Shown here: in pieces, positions 24,810-31,849 of the stretch
Position numbering within the stretch: position 1 is the first letter of the stretch
Layout: the number at the start of each line of letters is the position of its first letter
Assembly: GCA_012728915.1 (NCBI GenBank)
Contig: JAAYEC010000048.1
Coordinates: 1-40,945, forward strand
Origin: Deltaproteobacteria bacterium
Lineage (GTDB): Bacteria; Desulfobacterota; Syntrophia; Syntrophales; UBA2192
DNA: 40,945 nucleotides
Direction of reading: 5' to 3'
The notes under the pieces: generated by a model
What the model was told of the DNA's origin: nothing
Database searches by the model: none
The model's input: the letters and a program-made list of their open reading frames with translations, nothing else
Program-made: the position numbers and the translations under genes

Positions 24810-25475
24810 ATGGAACTGGAAGCGGCCGTGAAAGGCAGAAGAAGCATCCGGAAATTCACCGAGAGGAAGGTCCCGGGGTTGCTGATCGACGAGATCCTCG
24901 ATGCCGCCCGGTGGGCGCCCTCCTGGGGGAACACACAGCCCTGGGAGTTCACCGTGCTCACGGGAGCGCCTCTTGCGGCCTTCAGGGAGGCCAACGAGCG
25001 GATGTTGTCCGGGGGGCTGGCGGCGTCCCCGGACGTCCCCATGCCGGAGGCGTGGCCCTCACCTCTCAAGGAACGTTACGGCCGGATGGGCAGGACCATC
25101 CTGGAGCTGATGGGCATCGACCGGGCGGACCGGGAGGCCCGCAACCGGCTCTATGCGCGCATGGCCGGCCTTTACGGGGCGCCCTGCCTGATCGTCGTCG
25201 CCGTTCCACGGGACGTGGCCGTCGAGTATGCCCTGTTCGACGCGGGGCTCGTCGTCCAGACGATCTGTCTGCTCGCGCATGCCAGGGGCCTCGGCACGTG
25301 CATCATGGCCGCCGCGGTCCGCTACCCCGACGTGCTGCGGAAGGTCGCCTCCATTCCCGAGGAACGCCGCATCGTGGCCGGCATCGCGCTCGGATACCCC
25401 GATCCGGACTGCCCCCTCAACCGGTTCGAAAGAACGAGGGCGGACGCCCGGGAGATCGTCCACTGGGCCGGCTGA
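24810..25475 (+). CDS. Nitroreductase-family FMN oxidoreductase
   Basis: 221 residues. The N-terminal GRRSIRKFTERKVPG is the classic FMN-phosphate-binding start of the family, followed by ILDAARWAPSWGNTQPWEF (the SxxNxQPW flavin-binding loop) and a closing LGTCIMAA / ALGYPDPDCP region. Such enzymes reduce nitro groups, quinones or related acceptors with NAD(P)H and act as dimers. AGAAAGGAGG precedes the ATG by six bases. No ferredoxin domain is fused. The neighbours do not suggest a substrate. Confidence 0.9.
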   Translation: MELEAAVKGRRSIRKFTERKVPGLLIDEILDAARWAPSWGNTQPWEFTVLTGAPLAAFREANERMLSGGLAASPDVPMPEAWPSPLKERYGRMGRTILELMGIDRADREARNRLYARMAGLYGAPCLIVVAVPRDVAVEYALFDAGLVVQTICLLAHARGLGTCIMAAAVRYPDVLRKVASIPEERRIVAGIALGYPDPDCPLNRFERTRADAREIVHWAG

Positions 25476-25771
25476 CCCCGCCGGCTCCTTCACGCCGTCG
25501 GCAACCTCGGAAAGAAGCCCCCGACGGCGACGGTCCCGTTCTTTCCGGGATGCGGGGGGCGGCGCGGCGCTTCGCGGGCCAGGAGGCCTGCGCCCCGATC
25601 GGGGAGTGACGCCGGGAGCGGCCCGGGCCGGGTACGCCGCGCGGGCGAGGCGGGTCGGAAGAACGTCGTAGGGGCAATTCATGCTGCCGTCGTATTGACT
25701 TCCCGCGGGAAAGAAACGAGACTGCGGCCATCGAATACGACGGGGAACCGCGGTTCCCGGGAGGGTGTTCC

Positions 25772-26083
25772 ATGAAGAAGACGGCGATTGTGTTTCTGGT
25801 TGTCTGCGCTCTCTTCGCAAGCACGGCGCAGGCCTTTGCCGAACCGCCGAAGGACGGCATGGCGATCGTGGCCGATGTGCTGCTCGTCCGCCCCGTGGGG
25901 CTCGTCGCCGGCGTGTTCGGGTCGGCGATGTTCCTCGTATCCCTGCCCTTCTCGATCCCCAGCGACAGTGTCGGTACGGCCGGGAAGCTTCTCGTCGCGG
26001 ACCCCTTCGAATTCACGTTCCAGCGGCCCCTGGGGGATTTCGACTACAGGGTGGGGCAGGCGCAGATGCCGAAGGCGCAGTAG
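25772..26083 (+). CDS. Small exported or membrane protein of unknown function
   Basis: 103 residues. Signal peptide 1-23 (ending AQAFA), then a hydrophobic stretch about 35-65 (VLLVRPVGLVAGVFGSAMFL) that may be one membrane helix, followed by SIPSDSVGTAGKLLVADPFEFTFQRPLG. Similar small proteins with a V-R-P-x-G-L motif and an F-T-F-x-R-P-L-G end occur in many proteobacteria without known function. The ribosome site GGGAGGG lies seven bases upstream. A perfect palindrome TTCCCGCGGGAA (25700-25711) about 60 bases upstream could be an operator. Confidence 0.7.
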   Translation: MKKTAIVFLVVCALFASTAQAFAEPPKDGMAIVADVLLVRPVGLVAGVFGSAMFLVSLPFSIPSDSVGTAGKLLVADPFEFTFQRPLGDFDYRVGQAQMPKAQ

Positions 26084-26095
26084 CCGGCGGGCCTC

Positions 26096-26356
26096 TCAGG
26101 GTTTTTCCAGCAGTTCCCGGAGGGCGGGGCGGATGTAGACGTTGCTGAGGTCGAAGGGCTTCAGGGCCTGCACCAGGGTGCGGACTCTGTCCCTGGCCGC
26201 CGCCCGCGCGTCGAGGACGATGACGTTCTTTCCCTTGAGCCGGCAGAGCCCGCCGGCGATCGCGACGTCGTCCTGCGGGATTCTCTCGTGGCGGACCTCG
26301 ATGCCGAGGCTGCAGGCCAGGGCCTCGAGCTGGTCCAGGGCGATGTGGTCGTCCAC
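26096..26356 (-). CDS. Conserved hypothetical protein
   Basis: 86 residues from a GTG at 26356, preceded by GGGGGA. The chain has a helix (ALDQLEALACSLGIEV), a GGLCRLKGKNVIVLD strand-turn-strand element and a closing helix with RPALRELLEKP, suggesting a small alpha/beta cytoplasmic protein. I recall similar short proteins in Geobacter-like genomes but no function. The stop is 12 bases from the convergent exported protein. It follows the EcsC-like gene on the same strand by 37 bases and is probably co-transcribed with it. Confidence 0.62.
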   Translation of the reverse strand: MDDHIALDQLEALACSLGIEVRHERIPQDDVAIAGGLCRLKGKNVIVLDARAAARDRVRTLVQALKPFDLSNVYIRPALRELLEKP

Positions 26357-26393
26357 GGTGTCCCCCGGGGTCCGGGAGCGCCGTCGCGCTCCT

Positions 26394-26969
26394 TCAGTCT
26401 TCGATCGTCTCGATTTCGATGTCCTGCCGGAAGAGATCCTCCGCGTACCCGCCGATCTTTTCCGTCATCCGCTTGGAGAGAAGGGCAAACACCGGGGCCG
26501 TGGCCATGCAGATCCAGCGACCGGCGCTTCGCTGCACAAAGCTAGACCCGATCCGCGCGCCGATGGCCGCGGCGATCTTCTGCGCCGCCTGCGTGCTGAA
26601 CGCCTTGACGATGAGCCGGGAGCCCGCCCTCTGCACCAGCAGGCGCCCCGCCGTCACGCCCAGGGCGCAGCCGAAGACGTACAGGACGAGGGTGCGGTTC
26701 ACCTGATCGAGCCGGCCGTGGTACTTGGCGATCTTGTAGAGCAGGTCCATCTGGATTTTCGTGACCGCGGCGAGCTCGGGCAGGATCGTCGCCATGCCGA
26801 AGGGGCCCGGCATCATCCCCGAGGCGAAGCTCACCGAGAAGGCCTTGTTGGACGCGAAGTCCGTCATGTCCGGGGGCGCCCCGTCCACCCGGACCGTCTC
26901 CGGGTCGGGCGCGAGCCCCATCATCGTCTCGACAAACCACTTCTCGAAGCCGAACGCCTCCGTGCTCAT
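26394..26969 (-). CDS. EcsC-like / DUF697-type protein
   Basis: 191 residues. Features shared with EcsC-family proteins are the MATILPELAAVTKIQMDLLY segment, which places a hydrophobic helix before a conserved Q-x-D, and a long Ala-rich helical region (AFSTQAAQKIAAAIGARIG) that may be a membrane hairpin. The acidic C-terminus (DIEIETIED) is cytoplasmic in character. EcsC function is not well established; the Bacillus protein is linked to an ABC exporter, but no ABC genes are nearby here. The ribosome site GGAAGGAGGAACGGGAG is good. Confidence 0.65.
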   Translation of the reverse strand: MSTEAFGFEKWFVETMMGLAPDPETVRVDGAPPDMTDFASNKAFSVSFASGMMPGPFGMATILPELAAVTKIQMDLLYKIAKYHGRLDQVNRTLVLYVFGCALGVTAGRLLVQRAGSRLIVKAFSTQAAQKIAAAIGARIGSSFVQRSAGRWICMATAPVFALLSKRMTEKIGGYAEDLFRQDIEIETIED

Positions 26970-27290
26970 CTCCCGTTCCTCCTTCCTTCGCCGGGGGCCC
27001 GGCGTCGGCCTTGTGCATCATGCGGCAGATCGGCCGTGTGCCGCCATTGGAGGAGCAGCCCTCGCCCTTCGGAACCCGACCGTCGCAGCACGCCGGTTTT
27101 CGCGAGGCCATCCCCCCCGGCGCGAGATCGGAGCCGCCACGATTTTTCCACATCGGCGGATCAATTGCAACGCTCTTTGCGCCCGTCGGGTCCCTTGTCC
27201 CGGACGTCATGCCCGCAGATTTCTGTTGCGGGGGCGGGCAAACCGTGGTGATAGATAACCTGCAAACGATTCCGGGAAGCGAGGAACCCC
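26970..27290. other. Divergent intergenic region
   Basis: 321 bases between the EcsC-like gene and the PAS-LuxR gene. No coding frame, strong hairpin or clear promoter pair was seen. Confidence 0.4.
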
Positions 27291-28631
27291 ATGAACGACT
27301 CATCCGCGGCGGGGCGGGAACGGAAGCGGGAGCTGGCCCGCCTCCGGGCGAGGATTGCCGAGCTCGAAAAGGCGCAATCGCGGTCCCGGCAGATGGAGGA
27401 AAGGCTGCGAGACAGCGAAGAGCGTTTCCGGTCCATTTTCGACAACAGCCTGGACGCGATCATGCTGGCGAGGCCCGCGGGCAAGATCGTCGCGGCAAAC
27501 CGGGCCGCCCGGGTACTCCTGGGAATGACGGAGGAAGAGATCCGTCGGGTGGGGCGGGCGGGGATGGTCATACAGGACGAGGCGCTGGCCGAGGCCGTCG
27601 AGGCCGTGGAGAAGAACGGCCAATGGCGGGGGATGCTCACCTGCCGGCGCAAGGACGGGTCGACCTTTCCGGCCGAGACGAGCGCGAAAACCTTCGGGAG
27701 GGCGGACGGCCGGACCATGAGGGTTCTGATCTTCCGCGACATGACGGAACAGAAGCGGGCGGAGGACAGCTTGCGCGAAAGCGAGGAGCGCTTCCGGCTC
27801 TTCATGGACAACAGCCCCACCATTGCCTGGATCAAGGACGAAGAGGGCCGGTATGTGTACCTCAGCAGGAGGTGCGAGGACAGCTTCGGGAGCTGGCTGA
27901 AGGATTGGATGGGAAAGACCGATGCCGAAATCTGGCCGCCGAACATCGCCGAACAATTCCGGCAGAGCGATCTGGCCGTGCGTGAAGCCGATCGCCCCAC
28001 CGAGGTCATGGAACAAACGGTCAGCCCCGACGGCGGGCGCCATTTCTGGCTGGGCTGCAAATTTCCCTTCCGCGCCTCCGGGAAGCCCTACGTCGCCGGC
28101 ATCGGGCTGGACATCACCGCTCAGAAGATGATGGAAGCCGAACTGGCCCGGCACCGCGAGCACCTGGAGACCCTGGTAGAGGAGCGAACGCGGGAGCTGG
28201 AGGAAAAGACCCGGATTCTCGAGGAGCTCAATGCGGCGACAAGGGTGCTGCTGCGGCAACGGGAGGAGGACCGGAAAGAGATCGGGGAACGCTTCATGGC
28301 GAACATGAAGAACCTGATCCTCCCCTACGTGGAAAAACTCAGGGGCACCCGCCTCGACGAGCGGCAGAAATCCTACCTCTCGATCATGGAAACCCACCTG
28401 GACGAGGTCCTGTCACCGCTGATGAGGGCCATGCGGTATCACGGCCTCACGCCCACGGAATCCCGGGTGGCCTCGCTGATCCGGGACGGCAGGACGACGA
28501 AGGAGATCGCCGCCGTCATGGACGTGGCGACCAGTTCCGTCGATTCGCACAGGAAGAGCATCCGGAAGAAACTCGGGTTGAGCAACGAGAAGGTCAATCT
28601 CCAATCGCATCTCCGGTCAATCGAAATATAG
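27291..28631 (+). CDS. PAS-PAS-LuxR transcriptional regulator
   Basis: 446 residues. A short N-terminal coiled coil (REL-ARLRARIAELEKAQ type) is followed by two PAS/PAC domains (about 38-160 and 163-285), then a signalling helix (about 285-340) and a LuxR/GerE helix-turn-helix at the end (about 385-440, LTPTESRVASLIRDGRTTKE and SSVDSHRKSIRKKLGL). The HTH places it as a one-component cytoplasmic regulator that binds DNA in response to a signal perceived by the PAS domains. GCGAGGAA lies before the ATG. A small cysteine-rich gene follows 106 bases downstream and shares its terminator. Targets are unknown. Confidence 0.9.
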   Translation: MNDSSAAGRERKRELARLRARIAELEKAQSRSRQMEERLRDSEERFRSIFDNSLDAIMLARPAGKIVAANRAARVLLGMTEEEIRRVGRAGMVIQDEALAEAVEAVEKNGQWRGMLTCRRKDGSTFPAETSAKTFGRADGRTMRVLIFRDMTEQKRAEDSLRESEERFRLFMDNSPTIAWIKDEEGRYVYLSRRCEDSFGSWLKDWMGKTDAEIWPPNIAEQFRQSDLAVREADRPTEVMEQTVSPDGGRHFWLGCKFPFRASGKPYVAGIGLDITAQKMMEAELARHREHLETLVEERTRELEEKTRILEELNAATRVLLRQREEDRKEIGERFMANMKNLILPYVEKLRGTRLDERQKSYLSIMETHLDEVLSPLMRAMRYHGLTPTESRVASLIRDGRTTKEIAAVMDVATSSVDSHRKSIRKKLGLSNEKVNLQSHLRSIEI

Positions 28632-28737
28632 GGAGAATTCATCCCCAATCCATCCCTGTTTTTTAGCCATTGTCTTCGGGCCGTCCTTTTGTCATCGTCG
28701 CTCCAGTTCTTCATTTTCCCTCCGCGGTTGAGCGCCG

Positions 28738-28908
28738 ATGAAGAAAGTCGTCTGCCCTTCCTGCTCCCAGGACGTCCAGCCCGTCTCTTACGGGGGGGGA
28801 TGGGTATGGGTCTGCTGCGGCAAGGTCCTGCACAGCGCGGCCCGCTCTGACGTATCGAGGCATGAAGAAGCAGGGACTGACTCGGGGACCACCGATGCCA
28901 AAACGTGA
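28738..28908 (+). CDS. Small cysteine-pair (zinc-ribbon-like) protein
   Basis: 56 residues. The N-terminal part KKVVCPSCSQDVQPVSYGG and the WVWVCCGKVLHSA segment give a Cys-x2-Cys pair (6, 9) and a Cys-Cys pair (26, 27), as in short zinc ribbons. First-half codons follow the local G/C-third bias; the last 20 codons (from about Val39) do so less. A terminator starts 24 bases after the stop, which supports a transcribed unit. The ribosome site is weak (GCGGTTGAG). I cannot name the family. It may be made only with the upstream PAS-LuxR gene, or may be spurious in its C-terminal part. Confidence 0.5.
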   Translation: MKKVVCPSCSQDVQPVSYGGGWVWVCCGKVLHSAARSDVSRHEEAGTDSGTTDAKT

Positions 28909-28931
28909 CGCGCCCGCCGAATGGAAAGGCG

Positions 28932-28963
28932 AGCCCCCGTGCTTCAGGGCCGGGGGCTTTTTT
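28932..28963 (+). terminator. Intrinsic terminator
   Basis: An 8-bp stem AGCCCCCG / CGGGGGCT with an 11-base loop and a run of six T. It closes the PAS-LuxR / small cysteine-pair unit. Confidence 0.85.
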
Positions 28964-29017
28964 ATGCCGCCAGGGATGAGGGCCGGGATGCGAGGCGCCC
29001 CGACAGGGCCCCGCGAA

Positions 29018-29052
29018 ACAGGAAGCCCCGCCGCAGGGACGGGGCTTCCTGT
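29018..29052 (-). terminator. Terminator hairpin after the DivIVA-like gene
   Basis: A 13-bp perfect stem ACAGGAAGCCCCG / CGGGGCTTCCTGT with a 9-base loop, 43 bases beyond the stop of the DivIVA-like gene. The U-tract is short (TTTC) on the minus strand. Confidence 0.65.
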
Positions 29053-29094
29053 CGTAGAGCCGGCGGGAGGAGGGGCCTTCGCTTCGGCATCCGC

Positions 29095-30069
29095 TCACTG
29101 GTATTTTGGACTTGTCTTTCCGCCGCTGCCGGCCGTTTTCCCCTCGACGCCCGGTTTGATCCCGTGGGACGGTCTGCGCGACCTCAGACGGCTGAGGATG
29201 ACGCCGGCCTTGCGCTCGGCCTCGAGGAGCACGGCGTTGCACTCCTCGAAGGCATCGCTCTTTCTGCGCACGGCGAACTGCTCCGCCTCCTCGCGGGCGG
29301 CCTTGACGATCTCCTCGGACTTGTGGACGGCGTTCTGCACGGCGGCAAGCAGCCGCTCGTGCTCCTTGTTGAGTTCCCCCAGGGTACGGCCGATGAGGCC
29401 GCTGGTGACCATCTCGGCCTCCGCCCGGGTGGTCTGGATGATCGTCTCGGCCTTCACCCGGGCCTCGGCGATGAGGGAGTCGAAGTTCTGCAGGGCCTCT
29501 TCGCTGCTCAGGTCTTCGGCCTCGTCGGACCCGAAGGCGCCTTCGCCGGGCGATGGGGGGATCGAAAGGGGCCGCTCGAAGTCGGGTACCGACGCTGCGG
29601 CAGCCGCCAGCGCCTCTTTCGCCTCGGCCTCGATCTTCTCGGCCTTCTGCTTGGCGTTCAGGATCACCTCGTCGGCCATTACCTTCGCCTGCGACAGCAT
29701 CAGGGCCGTTTCGCGGCGGGCCTTCTCGTGGGCTTCCCTCTCGGTCTTGCGCCGCAGCTCGGCGAGGTCCCGCTCGGTCTGCTGCCGGATCCCGTCGGCC
29801 TCTTCCCTCGCCCGGGCGATGATCTCCCCGGCGGCCTTGTCCGCGCTCTCGAGTGTCTGGCGCTGCTTCTCGGCCTCCTTCTTCGTGCCCAGGGTGGACC
29901 GGACGGTCTGCTCGGTGAGCCGCTTCTCCAGCAGGGCATTCTGGGTGAGGATCCTGTCGAATTCCGCCGCCACGATCTTCAGGAAGTCCTTCACCTCCTC
30001 GGCGTCGGCCCCCATCAGGCTCTGCTTGAACTTCCGGTTCTTGATCTCGCGGGGTGTAAAGGTCGTCAT
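29095..30069 (-). CDS. DivIVA-domain coiled-coil protein
   Basis: 324 residues. The N-terminal TPREIKNRKFKQSLMGADAEEVKDFL matches the DivIVA/GpsB lipid-binding domain: a P-x-E/D-I-x-x-x-x-F start followed by G-Y/A-D-x-x-E-V-x-x-F-L. A long alternating charged helical region (about 30-290) broken by a Pro/Ser/Gly/acidic spacer near 160-190 follows, then a basic tail. DivIVA proteins bind curved or negatively charged membrane and organise poles or division sites, usually as coiled-coil oligomers. The ribosome site is GAGG. It diverges from the attenuator/porin unit, and no division genes are adjacent. Confidence 0.85.
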   Translation of the reverse strand: MTTFTPREIKNRKFKQSLMGADAEEVKDFLKIVAAEFDRILTQNALLEKRLTEQTVRSTLGTKKEAEKQRQTLESADKAAGEIIARAREEADGIRQQTERDLAELRRKTEREAHEKARRETALMLSQAKVMADEVILNAKQKAEKIEAEAKEALAAAAASVPDFERPLSIPPSPGEGAFGSDEAEDLSSEEALQNFDSLIAEARVKAETIIQTTRAEAEMVTSGLIGRTLGELNKEHERLLAAVQNAVHKSEEIVKAAREEAEQFAVRRKSDAFEECNAVLLEAERKAGVILSRLRSRRPSHGIKPGVEGKTAGSGGKTSPKYQ

Positions 30070-30195
30070 GGGTCAGCCTCGTTTTGCCCGGGTCCGGCCG
30101 CGGCTCCCCCGGGATTTTATCCTTACCCGTTATTCGGCCTGCCGACACGAATCCTTTAGCGGAATCGGGGGGCGCGGCCGTCAACAAGAACGCCC

Positions 30196-30225
30196 TTGAC
30201 ACAACGGGGCAACCTGTGGTTAACT
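30196..30225 (+). promoter_or_regulatory. Sigma-70 promoter of the Trp-leader / porin unit
   Basis: A perfect -35 TTGACA at 30196-30201, then 17 bases to GTTAAC (30219-30224) or 18 to TTAACT (30220-30225). The predicted start of transcription is near 30231, about 23 bases before the leader peptide ATG. Confidence 0.65.
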
Positions 30226-30253
30226 GCATCCACTTTTTTCAAGGAAATCGACG

Positions 30254-30331
30254 ATGATGGCAGGGCAGGCGCGCATTCATTCTATCGGCTGGTGGTGGGC
30301 CGGCAGCAGCTCGCGGGTCTGCCCATCGTAA
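30254..30331 (+). CDS. Leader peptide with three consecutive Trp codons
   Basis: 25 codons, MMAGQARIHSIGWWWAGSSS and five more residues, then TAA. AAGGAA lies eight bases before the first ATG (30254); the second ATG at 30257 is equally possible. The TGG TGG TGG run abuts the first arm of the leader hairpin, the placement expected of an attenuation peptide. A random 25-residue frame would rarely hold three Trp in a row at that spot. No stable protein is expected. Confidence 0.65.
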   Translation: MMAGQARIHSIGWWWAGSSSRVCPS

Positions 30332-30361
30332 CGTGCCGGCCGTAAGGCAACGGGTGAAAGC

Positions 30362-30400
30362 AAGCCATGGGTGGATCGGAAACCGCCCATGGCTTTTTTT
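30362..30400 (+). terminator. Attenuator terminator hairpin ahead of the porin gene
   Basis: A 10-bp perfect stem AAGCCATGGG (30362-30371) / CCCATGGCTT (30386-30395) with a 14-base loop and seven T (30394-30400). It stands 74 bases before the porin ATG with no complete gene before it on this strand since 28.9 kb, other than the leader peptide. Confidence 0.85.
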
Positions 30401-30474
30401 CTGCAGGCTGCGGGGGCGGGGACCCGGCGGCCTTTTTTGATCGTGAAAAATCCCAGGAAGGAGGAAGCAGCGGT

Positions 30475-31368
30475 ATGAAGAAGCGGCAGTCATTCAGTCT
30501 GTGGGTCGTCGTCCTCGTTGCGGCGGCGGCGCTGGCGTCGCCGGCGCTCGCCACCGAGGGCGGCGGGGGGGCCTACCCGAACGGCGCGGAGGGGTTCATG
30601 GCCGGGGCGTTGCCGCCCCCGGGGACCTACTTCATCAACTACCTGACCTACTACACGGCATCGAAGTTCAAGGACAATAACGGCAATGATGCCCCCGGTG
30701 ATTTCAAGCTGAAGGTGGCGGCCGACGTTCTCCGGTTCGTCCACGTGACGAATTACAAGGTCCTCGGGGCCAACTGGGCCGTCCACGCCTTCATCCCGAT
30801 CGCCTACCAGGACGTGAGCGTCCCCGGCCGCGACGACGACCGGTTCGGGCTGGGCGACATCATCATCGACCCGATCATCCTCGGCTGGCACTCCCGGAAC
30901 GTCCACGTGACGGTGGGCCTCGACATCTACATCCCCACGGGAAGCTACAACAAGGACCGCCTGGCCAACATCGGCCGCAACTACTGGACCTTCGAGCCCG
31001 TCCTCGGCGTGACCTTCCTGAGCGACGGCGGCTTCGAGGTCTCGGCCAAGTTCATGTACGACATCAACACGGAAAACGACGACACGAAGTACCGGTCGGG
31101 ACAGGAGTTCCACGTGGACTACACCGTCGGCTACCACATCGGCAAGGAGTGGGCCGTCGGTCTCAACGGGTATTACTACCAACAGGTGACAGAGGATGAG
31201 AAAAACGGCAACGACGTGGGAAACAAGGGCCGGGTCTTCGCCATCGGGCCCGCGGCGCAGTTCAATTACAAGAACATGAGCTTCACGGCGAAATGGCAGC
31301 CCGAGTTCGAGGCGCGAAACAAGCCCGAGGGCAACAAGTTCTGGCTCAACTTCGTCTACGCCTTCTAG
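30475..31368 (+). CDS. Outer-membrane channel of the MetA-pathway/SphA type
   Basis: 297 residues. Signal peptide 1-26 (ending PALATEG). The mature start AYPNGAEGFMAGALPPPGTY is the hallmark of the Phenol_MetA_deg (COG4313, SphA-like) outer-membrane proteins, followed by amphipathic beta strands such as VHAFIPIAYQDVSV, HVTVGLDIYIPTGSY and a C-terminal NFVYAF ending in Phe, the usual signal for BAM assembly. These beta-barrels are thought to pass hydrophobic or aromatic compounds; the specificity here is unknown. GGAAGGAGG precedes the ATG by ten bases. It is the only gene downstream of the Trp-type attenuator. Confidence 0.85.
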   Translation: MKKRQSFSLWVVVLVAAAALASPALATEGGGGAYPNGAEGFMAGALPPPGTYFINYLTYYTASKFKDNNGNDAPGDFKLKVAADVLRFVHVTNYKVLGANWAVHAFIPIAYQDVSVPGRDDDRFGLGDIIIDPIILGWHSRNVHVTVGLDIYIPTGSYNKDRLANIGRNYWTFEPVLGVTFLSDGGFEVSAKFMYDINTENDDTKYRSGQEFHVDYTVGYHIGKEWAVGLNGYYYQQVTEDEKNGNDVGNKGRVFAIGPAAQFNYKNMSFTAKWQPEFEARNKPEGNKFWLNFVYAF

Positions 31369-31374
31369 CGCAGG

Positions 31375-31400
31375 GGGGCCGCCCCGCGCGGGGCGGCCCC
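31375..31400 (+). terminator. Strong GC hairpin after the porin gene
   Basis: An 11-bp perfect stem GGGGCCGCCCC / GGGGCGGCCCC with a GCGC loop, beginning seven bases after the stop codon. No T-run follows, so it may act as a mRNA 3' stabiliser or with Rho. Confidence 0.5.
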
Positions 31401-31567
31401 TCCGGTTCCGGATACCGCTTGAAACCCCGACCGGATTCGTCCGGGTGTCCCGAAACGCGGGCTTATTCCCGGGGCCCCGCGGCCTCCAGGAGTTTCGGCC
31501 CTGCGAGGTCCGCATGGACCCGGGCAGGCGCCTCCACGCTTTTGTCTTCCGGCCCGGCAGCCCGGCC

Positions 31568-31789
31568 TCACGGTTCGCAGACGTTTTGCACCGTCACCCT
31601 GCCTGGCGCCCGCTGCAGGTTCTGCCAGTCCGTGGCGGGGCCGCAGAGGGCCGGCGTTGCCGTGCGGTCGGCAGGCGGGCTGCTCGCGTAGCAGTTGTAG
31701 CCGTCGAAGATGCCGAAGCCCCCGCAGGGGTTGGGGCAGTCGGCGCTGAGGGTCGACTCGACGCAGGCCGCGTCCTTCGCCCTTGTCAT
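31568..31789 (-). CDS. Small cysteine-rich protein of unknown function
   Basis: 73 residues with six cysteines (ACVESTLSADCPNPCGG, GYNCYASS, TPALCGP, QNVCEP). Third codon positions are overwhelmingly G or C, as in the real genes around it, which argues for genuine coding. AGGGTGA lies three bases before the ATG and an in-frame stop lies nine bases upstream, so the start is fixed within a few codons. There is no signal peptide, odd for so cysteine-rich a chain, so it may be the surviving part of a longer exported protein. It diverges from the ParA gene across an AT-rich 60-base gap. Confidence 0.5.
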   Translation of the reverse strand: MTRAKDAACVESTLSADCPNPCGGFGIFDGYNCYASSPPADRTATPALCGPATDWQNLQRAPGRVTVQNVCEP

Positions 31790-31849
31790 TTCACCCTATT
31801 TATATTATGGAATTCAAGGATCCAATGAACAGATCCGGCAGGGGAGGTC

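Larger units (their letters stand above)
30231..30400 (+). promoter_or_regulatory. Trp-type transcription attenuator leader
   Basis: Between a consensus promoter and the porin gene lie all parts of a classical attenuator. A 25-codon leader peptide has three tandem Trp codons at 30290-30298. Hairpin 1:2 is GGCCGGCA (30298-30305) with TGCCGGCC (30334-30341). Region 30316-30326 can instead pair with 30367-30377 over 11 bp (four G-U or mixed steps at most), which uses the left arm of the terminator. The terminator is AAGCCATGGG / CCCATGGCTT plus seven T. A ribosome stalled on Trp codons would cover 30298-30305 and free the antiterminator; one reaching the stop (30329-30331) would block it. The structures are my own hand pairing. 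Confidence 0.7.

Noticed and set aside
23237-25069. A 610-codon minus-strand frame opposite the metallophosphoesterase
   Set aside because: Mirror frame of a gene with intact metal-binding motifs and of a terminator; low-complexity Pro/Arg/Gly chain.
25700-25711. Perfect palindrome TTCCCGCGGGAA as a defined operator
   Set aside because: Short GC-rich palindromes occur by chance in such DNA and no second copy or overlapping promoter was seen; mentioned only under the neighbouring gene.
28439-30229. A 596-codon minus-strand frame over the DivIVA-like gene
   Set aside because: Out of frame with the DivIVA domain; it also runs through two terminators.
31790-31849. parS-like palindrome near the ParA gene
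   Set aside because: No TGTTTCACGTGAAACA-like sequence; the region is simply AT-rich.
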